A stretch of DNA of 35,761 nt. Origin: an uncultured Blautia sp. (lineage in GTDB: Bacteria; Bacillota; Clostridia; Lachnospirales; Lachnospiraceae). Of the stretch, positions 31,453 through 35,761 are shown piece by piece (the stretch's first letter is position 1; each line of letters opens with the position of its first letter). Both the position numbers and the translations under genes were made by a program. The DNA is taken from positions 1 through 35,761 of the forward strand of contig CAMBAL010000024.1 of NCBI GenBank assembly GCA_945864225.1. The letters run 5' to 3'. The notes below the pieces were generated by a model that was given only the letters and a program-made list of their open reading frames with translations, made no database searches and was not told the origin of the DNA.

Positions 31453-32082
31453 TTATTTTGCAGCAAGCTCATGATAAGCCTTTTCTATTTCCGCAATACA
31501 TCCTTCGTATCCAAGAACTCCGGTATCCAGGTACAGATCATAGAATGACGGATCTGTCCAGTCGTGACCGGTGAAACGTTTGCAGTACTCTTTCTTGCGC
31601 TTATCATCTTTTTCCAGAAACTTTTCGATTTCTCTTGTTGTCTTGCTCAGCTTTTTTGCGGATTCCTGCATACGGAATTCCCAGGAAGCATGAACAAACA
31701 CGCGGAGAACATTCGGATAATGGTCTTTATCCAGGATAAAATTACCGCAGCGGCCAATGATCACACAGGATTCTTTTGCAGCAAGCTCCTTGATCGTTTT
31801 TGCCTGATAGGTAAACAGATTCTCATCAGATGTAAAATCCTTACTCTGAGGAGGAATCAGTTCTCCCGTATAAACACCGCTCTTTCCGAAAATTGGCGGT
31901 CTGACACTGGAATACTCGTCTACACGGCCAAACAGTCTCTCATGAATTCCGCTGTCTTCTGAAGCCAGCCGAATAATATCCTTGTCATAATAGTGGATTC
32001 CCAGTTTTTTGGAAAGCATTCCGCCGATGGTCCGTCCGCCGCTTCCATATTCACGCGCAATGGTAATGACAACATTCTCCAT
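31453..32082 (-). CDS. cytidylate kinase-like family protein (copy 2)
   Basis: This 209-residue protein is of the Cytidylate_kin2 type. It shows VITIAREYGSGGRTIGGMLS, KKLGIHYYDKDIIRLASEDS and the shared signature KELAAKESCVIIGRCGNFIL, followed by KDDKRKKEYCKRFTGHDW near the C-terminus. In the P-loop the usual lysine after the last glycine is replaced by glycine (TIGG instead of IGK), so phosphate binding may be altered. Some relatives also vary here. The start at 32082 follows GGAGG. It is the last gene of the liv operon, nine bases after livF. Copy 1 (4890-5495) is likewise in an operon with an amino acid transporter. Confidence 0.85.
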   Translation of the reverse strand: MENVVITIAREYGSGGRTIGGMLSKKLGIHYYDKDIIRLASEDSGIHERLFGRVDEYSSVRPPIFGKSGVYTGELIPPQSKDFTSDENLFTYQAKTIKELAAKESCVIIGRCGNFILDKDHYPNVLRVFVHASWEFRMQESAKKLSKTTREIEKFLEKDDKRKKEYCKRFTGHDWTDPSFYDLYLDTGVLGYEGCIAEIEKAYHELAAK

Positions 32083-32091
32083 ATTTGCCTC

Positions 32092-32802
32092 CTATTCTCC
32101 CAGATATGCTTTCTGGACAGATTCGTCATGCAGAAGATCTTCTGCTTTACCGGACAGAGAAATTTTGCCGGTTTCCAGAACGTAAGCTCTATCTGCAATG
32201 GTCAGAGCTTTCTTTGCATTCTGTTCTACCAGAAGAACTGTGGTACCGCTTTCGCTGACTTTTTGAATAATATCAAAAATCTCATTTACGAAAATCGGTG
32301 ACAGACCCATAGAAGGCTCATCCATAACAATGATTCTCGGCTTACTCATAAGAGCACGGCCCATGGCAAGCATCTGCTGCTCGCCGCCGGATAATGTACC
32401 GGCTCTCTGATTCTTACGTTCCTCAAGGCGCGGAAAACGCTTGTAAACATTCGCCAGACTTTCTGCAATCTCATTTTTATCTTTGCGGGTATAGGCACCC
32501 ATAATCAGATTTTCATAAACACTCAGCTGAGAAAAAACTCTTCGTCCTTCCGGCACATGAGCAATTCCCATCTGCACGATCTTGTGGGCAGGCATTCTGG
32601 TAATGTCTTTTCCCTCAAAAGTAATGGTACCCTGTTTCGCCGGAATCAGTCCGGTAAGTGTGTGCAGCGTCGTTGTTTTTCCGGCACCGTTGGCACCGAT
32701 CAGAGCGATAACCTCACCCTGGTTGACTTCAAAGGAAATCCCCTTCAATGCCTGAATCACGCCGTAATACACGTGTAAATCTTTTACCTCTAACATTGCC
32801 AT
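32092..32802 (-). CDS. livF: branched-chain amino acid ABC transporter ATP-binding protein LivF
   Basis: This 236-residue ABC ATPase has Walker A GANGAGKTT, signature LSGGEQQMLAMGRALM, Walker B RIIVMDEPSMGLSP and the switch histidine replaced by Q in LLVEQNAKKAL, which is normal for LivF. MLEVKDLHVYYGVIQALKGI is the typical start of the protein. It works with LivG on the LivH/LivM channel. The ATG at 32802 follows GGAGG. A second in-frame ATG at 32796 is an alternative. It is the fourth gene of livHMGF. Confidence 0.95.
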   Translation of the reverse strand: MAMLEVKDLHVYYGVIQALKGISFEVNQGEVIALIGANGAGKTTTLHTLTGLIPAKQGTITFEGKDITRMPAHKIVQMGIAHVPEGRRVFSQLSVYENLIMGAYTRKDKNEIAESLANVYKRFPRLEERKNQRAGTLSGGEQQMLAMGRALMSKPRIIVMDEPSMGLSPIFVNEIFDIIQKVSESGTTVLLVEQNAKKALTIADRAYVLETGKISLSGKAEDLLHDESVQKAYLGE

Positions 32803-32816
32803 AGTTCCGATTCCTC

Positions 32817-33575
32817 CTATTCACCCAGATATGCAGTTACTACTGCCGGATCTTTCAGTACCTCAGCAGTCTTGCCCTGTGTCAGAACCTGACCGAAGTT
32901 CAGAACAGTCAGTTCCTCACAGATTCCGCCTACCAGTTTCATATCATGCTCAATCAGAAGAATCGTCATGTCAAAATGATCTCTCACAAAACGGATGGTG
33001 TCCATCAGCTCCTGAGTCTCATTAGGGTTCATGCCTGCTGCCGGCTCATCCAGAAGCAGCAGCTTCGGATCCGTTGCAAGCGCTCTGGCAATTTCCAGTT
33101 TACGCTGCTTGCCATAAGGAAGATTTCCTGCCAGATATTCTGCTTCTTTGTCCAGATCAAATACTTTCAGGATTTCCATGGCACGCTCATCCATCTCTTT
33201 TTCCACCTTATAATATTTCGGAAGTCTCAGGATTCCTGTAAGAGTAGAATAGGGATGATGGTTATGAAGACCGACTTTTACATTGTCGAGAACCGGCATA
33301 TCCTTAAACAGGCGGATATTCTGGAAGGTTCTGGCAATTCCGGCCTTGTTGATCTCAATCGTACTTTTGCCTGTGATGTCTTCTCCATCCAGGCGGATAA
33401 TTCCTTCTGTAGGTTTGTAAACACCCGTCAGAAGGTTAAAAACAGTTGTCTTACCGGCGCCGTTCGGTCCGATCAGTCCATAAAGCTGTCCTTTTTCGAT
33501 AGTGATATTAAAATTATCAACTGCACGAAGGCCGCCGAACGAAATAGACAATGTATTTACATCAAGTATTGCCAT
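32817..33575 (-). CDS. livG: branched-chain amino acid ABC transporter ATP-binding protein LivG
   Basis: This 252-residue ABC ATPase has GPNGAGKTTVFNLLTGVYKP, GIARTFQNIRLF, the signature-like LPYGKQRKLEIARAL, Walker B LLLLDEPAAGMNP and LLIEHDMKLV with the switch histidine. The NPNETQELM stretch and the insert after Walker A are typical of LivG. The ATG at 33575 follows GGAGG about ten bases upstream. It lies two bases after livM and 14 before livF, so the genes are co-transcribed. Confidence 0.95.
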   Translation of the reverse strand: MAILDVNTLSISFGGLRAVDNFNITIEKGQLYGLIGPNGAGKTTVFNLLTGVYKPTEGIIRLDGEDITGKSTIEINKAGIARTFQNIRLFKDMPVLDNVKVGLHNHHPYSTLTGILRLPKYYKVEKEMDERAMEILKVFDLDKEAEYLAGNLPYGKQRKLEIARALATDPKLLLLDEPAAGMNPNETQELMDTIRFVRDHFDMTILLIEHDMKLVGGICEELTVLNFGQVLTQGKTAEVLKDPAVVTAYLGE

Positions 33576-33577
33576 AA

Positions 33578-34651
33578 TTAAGCTGCCTCCTTCTTTGGTC
33601 TTGTTCCTTTGATTTTTTCAACAATACGGCTTCTCCAGTTACGAGCAGCAGGTGCCCAGTTAAAGAGCATCATTGCAATCAGGACAATTGCATAAATCAG
33701 CATACGATACGTGGAGAATCCGCGGAGCAGTTCCGGAAGTGCATACAGAATAATCGTTGCGATAATGGAACCGCGCAGGTTACCGATGCCGCCAAGAACC
33801 ACATATACAAGAATCATAATGGACAGGTTGTAGTCAAAAATAGAAACCTTCAGCATCGAAAGGTTATGTGCATACAGCACACCTGCAACCCCGGCCAGTG
33901 CTGCGGAAACAGTAAACGCCAGAAGCTTGTAGGACGTAATATTGATTCCCACAGATTCTGCCGCAATACGGTTATCACGAGTGGACATAATCGCACGTCC
34001 GCTTCTGGAATGTACCAGATTCTGTACCACAAACAGTGTGATCAGAACCAGGATGATACCGATCAGGAATAGATACGGCTTAATATCTTTGTAAAGGGTA
34101 GAGGTACCGGAAATACCAAGCGCACCTTTCATGATCTGTTTGCCGCCGGCTTCCAGATTCAGTCCGGCAGAACTGGTTGCCACATGGATACCATTCTCAT
34201 CAACACCCACATATAACACGTTGATCAGGTTCTTGATAATCTCACCGAATGCCAGTGTTACAATCGCAAGATAGTCACCGCGGAGTCTCAGAACAGGAAT
34301 ACCGATGAGAATACCGAATACACCTGCCACGGCAGCACCGATGAGAATTGCCAGGATCAGTCTTGGAACAGAAGGAAGGGCATCTCCTACCACATTGGAA
34401 AACAATGCACTGGAATAGGCCCCTACACACATAAAGCCTGCATGACCCAGACTCAGTTCACCGGAAAAACCAACCACCAGGTTCAGAGAAACAGCTGCAA
34501 TCGTATAAACGCAGAGAGGAACCAGAAGTCCCTTCAGAAGGTTTGACAGATTTCCTGTTGAGGAAAGAGTCTGTACCACTGCAAAGATTACGACCACCAT
34601 TGCATATGTAATAAAATTATTCTTTGATGTTTTGTTCATATTTTTCTTCAT
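33578..34651 (-). CDS. livM: branched-chain amino acid ABC transporter permease LivM
   Basis: This 357-residue permease has about ten helices. GFSGELSLGHAGFMCVGAYS and the coupling-loop region RLRGDYLAIVTLAFGEIIKN are family signatures, followed by GRAIMSTRDNRIAAESVGIN and GGIGNLRGSI near the end. The C-terminus is basic (KIKGTRPKKEAA). The ATG at 34651 is preferred because AAGGTGG lies five bases upstream. A GTG at 34660 in the same frame is possible. It lies directly after livH. Confidence 0.93.
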   Translation of the reverse strand: MKKNMNKTSKNNFITYAMVVVIFAVVQTLSSTGNLSNLLKGLLVPLCVYTIAAVSLNLVVGFSGELSLGHAGFMCVGAYSSALFSNVVGDALPSVPRLILAILIGAAVAGVFGILIGIPVLRLRGDYLAIVTLAFGEIIKNLINVLYVGVDENGIHVATSSAGLNLEAGGKQIMKGALGISGTSTLYKDIKPYLFLIGIILVLITLFVVQNLVHSRSGRAIMSTRDNRIAAESVGINITSYKLLAFTVSAALAGVAGVLYAHNLSMLKVSIFDYNLSIMILVYVVLGGIGNLRGSIIATIILYALPELLRGFSTYRMLIYAIVLIAMMLFNWAPAARNWRSRIVEKIKGTRPKKEAA

Positions 34652-34661
34652 ATCGGCCACC

Positions 34662-35546
34662 TTACACTTTCTCCTGGATGTTCTTGCCGAACAATCCTGC
34701 AGGTTTTACAAGAAGCACGATAATCAGTACCGCAAATACAATTGCATCCGCTACCTGGGATGAAATGTAAGCTCGTCCAAAAATCTCAATCACACCCAGA
34801 AGGATTCCGCCGACCATAGCTCCCGGAATGGAACCGATTCCTCCAAATACCGCTGCCACGAACGCCTTGATACCAGGCATCGCACCTGTGTACGGTGTTA
34901 ATGTAGGGTAAGCGGAACATAACAGAAGACCTGCAATTGCAGCCAGACCGGAACCAATGGCAAATGTCAGTGAAATCGTAGCATTTACGTTGACTCCCAT
35001 CAGCTGGGCCGCATCTCTGTCCTCGGCAACAGCCTGCATGGCACGTCCCGGTTTTGTTTTATTAACAAAAAACGTAAGTCCCAGCATGATTACAATACAT
35101 GCCAGAATCGTCACGATCGTGATTCCTTTAATCGTCAGTCTTCCATCAAACAATGTCAGAGTAGGAACGTTGATGACAGTTACAAAGCTCTTCGCATCTG
35201 CTCCGAAGATCAGCAGAGCCAGATTCTGAAGCAGATAACTGACACCAATCGCCGTGATCAGCACTGCAAGGTTGGAAGATGCTTTTCGAAGCGGGCGGTA
35301 AGCAACCATCTCGATTACCACGCCAAGAACTGTACATACGATAATACCCAGGATGACAGATACTACCGGAGAAAGACCGGCCTTCGTAATTGCAGTAAGA
35401 ATTACAAACGCACCGACCATAATAATATCTCCATGAGCAAAATTCAGCATCTTCGCAATACCGTATACCATGGTATATCCCAATGCGATAATTGCGTAAA
35501 CACTGCCCAGGCTTATCCCATCTTTTAAATAAGATATAAAACTCAT
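34662..35546 (-). CDS. livH: branched-chain amino acid ABC transporter permease LivH
   Basis: This 294-residue permease has about eight helices. GSVYAIIALGYTMVYGIAKM and LNFAHGDIIMVGAF are hallmark LivH sequences, with GRAMQAVAEDRDAAQLMGVN as the coupling loop and FGGIGSIPGAMVGG near the end. The start at 35546 follows GAGGTG. The in-frame ATG at 35558 overlaps that site and is rejected. It is the first gene of livHMGF plus the kinase-like gene. The substrate-binding gene livJ is not in the window. It may lie upstream beyond 35761, or the system may share a binding protein encoded elsewhere. Confidence 0.95.
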   Translation of the reverse strand: MSFISYLKDGISLGSVYAIIALGYTMVYGIAKMLNFAHGDIIMVGAFVILTAITKAGLSPVVSVILGIIVCTVLGVVIEMVAYRPLRKASSNLAVLITAIGVSYLLQNLALLIFGADAKSFVTVINVPTLTLFDGRLTIKGITIVTILACIVIMLGLTFFVNKTKPGRAMQAVAEDRDAAQLMGVNVNATISLTFAIGSGLAAIAGLLLCSAYPTLTPYTGAMPGIKAFVAAVFGGIGSIPGAMVGGILLGVIEIFGRAYISSQVADAIVFAVLIIVLLVKPAGLFGKNIQEKV

Positions 35547-35607
35547 AGTGCACCTCATAAAATGAATTTATCGTTACGGTTACCGCCCGAAGGGCTTTTC
35601 TCATTCT

Positions 35608-35643
35608 ATATCACAGGAAAATACAGATATTTTCCCGTGATAT
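35608..35643 (+). repeat. dispersed palindromic repeat, variant copy E1
   Basis: ATATCACAGGAAAAT (35608-35622) and ATTTTCCCGTGATAT (35629-35643) form a stem with one mismatch and a short loop. The arms are like the other copies, but the loop GCAAAGCAC is missing. It lies two bases before copy E2, in the leader or promoter region of livH. Confidence 0.7.
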
Positions 35644-35645
35644 CT

Positions 35646-35692
35646 TTATTATATCATAGGAAAATGCAAAGCACTTTCCTATGATATAATAA
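35646..35692 (+). repeat. dispersed palindromic repeat, copy E2 (18-bp perfect arms)
   Basis: The arms at 35646-35663 and 35675-35692 are perfect 18-base inverted repeats around ATGCAAAGCAC. The core is the same as in copies A and B. It follows directly after the hairpin at 35695-35724 as read on the minus strand. Confidence 0.9.
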
Positions 35693-35694
35693 AA

Positions 35695-35724
35695 GGACGG
35701 TTCCTTTTTCACAGGTAACCGTCC
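35695..35724 (-). terminator. terminator of a gene beyond the right edge
   Basis: On the minus strand GGACGGTT and AACCGTCC form the stem, followed by CCTTTTATTATA. A TAA stop at 35736-35734 closes an eight-codon open tail (LNTRGIAV) running off the window. It could be the end of an upstream minus-strand gene but is too short to call. Confidence 0.6.
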
Positions 35725-35761
35725 CTCCGTTTCTTAAACGGCAATCCCCCGCGTATTCAGG

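Noticed and set aside
35646-35692. TATAAT-like boxes in repeat arms as outward promoters
   Set aside because: At 16-18 base spacing no -35 sequence resembling TTGACA is present, and other copies have TAAAAT instead.

Overview
The window looks like chromosomal DNA from a Gram-positive anaerobe of the Lachnospiraceae type (Clostridia). The basis is the gene families: DUF4364 and DUF1836 proteins, cytidylate-kinase-like proteins beside transporters, a ChvE/MmsA/MmsB sugar transporter with a YesM/YesN pair, a YtqA-type radical SAM protein, and strong AGGAGG-type ribosome binding sites. A species cannot be named from the sequence. The first 44 bases are not biological: they are an Illumina Nextera i7 adapter with its index, so the left edge is a read or contig end.

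Region by region. (1) 45-1250 is AT-rich and worn: a cut-off small basic protein, a pseudogene remnant of an AAA-ATPase/PD-(D/E)XK protein, and gene-free DNA closed by a large hairpin. (2) 1294-7753, all minus strand, looks like an amino-acid module: a cytidylate-kinase-like protein, APC permease, iron alcohol dehydrogenase and EamA exporter in one operon, preceded by a class III aminotransferase and an XRE-cupin regulator. The aminotransferase has a good promoter followed at once by a terminator-like dyad. (3) 7844-11972 holds housekeeping genes: the rRNA methyltransferase rlmD, a small acidic membrane protein and the helicase pcrA. (4) 12287-15621 is an alpha-galactosidase with a divergent AraC regulator and an inverted pair of candidate operator half-sites between them. 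(5) 15681-16796 has two small regulators (DUF1836, YerC/TrpR-like) converging on double terminators.

(6) 17020-27136 is the most striking part, a sugar-sensing and uptake locus. In transcription order it encodes a membrane-anchored sugar-binding protein, a YesM-type histidine kinase, a YesN-type response regulator and a lipoprotein sugar-binding protein. After a terminator and a new promoter come a third, non-lipidated binding protein, then the ATPase and permease of a multiple-monosaccharide ABC transporter. A YesL-like protein is divergent. Three related binding proteins with three kinds of membrane attachment surround one two-component system.

(7) 27136-31079: a YtqA-like radical SAM protein, a DUF4364 protein, rarA and a polysaccharide deacetylase. 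(8) 31453-35546: a branched-chain amino acid ABC transporter (livHMGF) without its binding protein, followed by a second cytidylate-kinase-like gene.

Scattered between genes is a family of short palindromes (core GGAAAATGCAAAGCACTTTCC), at least six copies including degenerate ones, all in the same orientation. Other structured intergenic DNA includes a 20-bp perfect inverted repeat with GGGGACG ends, three palindromes placed back to back, and a 30-bp tandem duplication. No rRNA, tRNA, CRISPR array or complete insertion sequence was seen.
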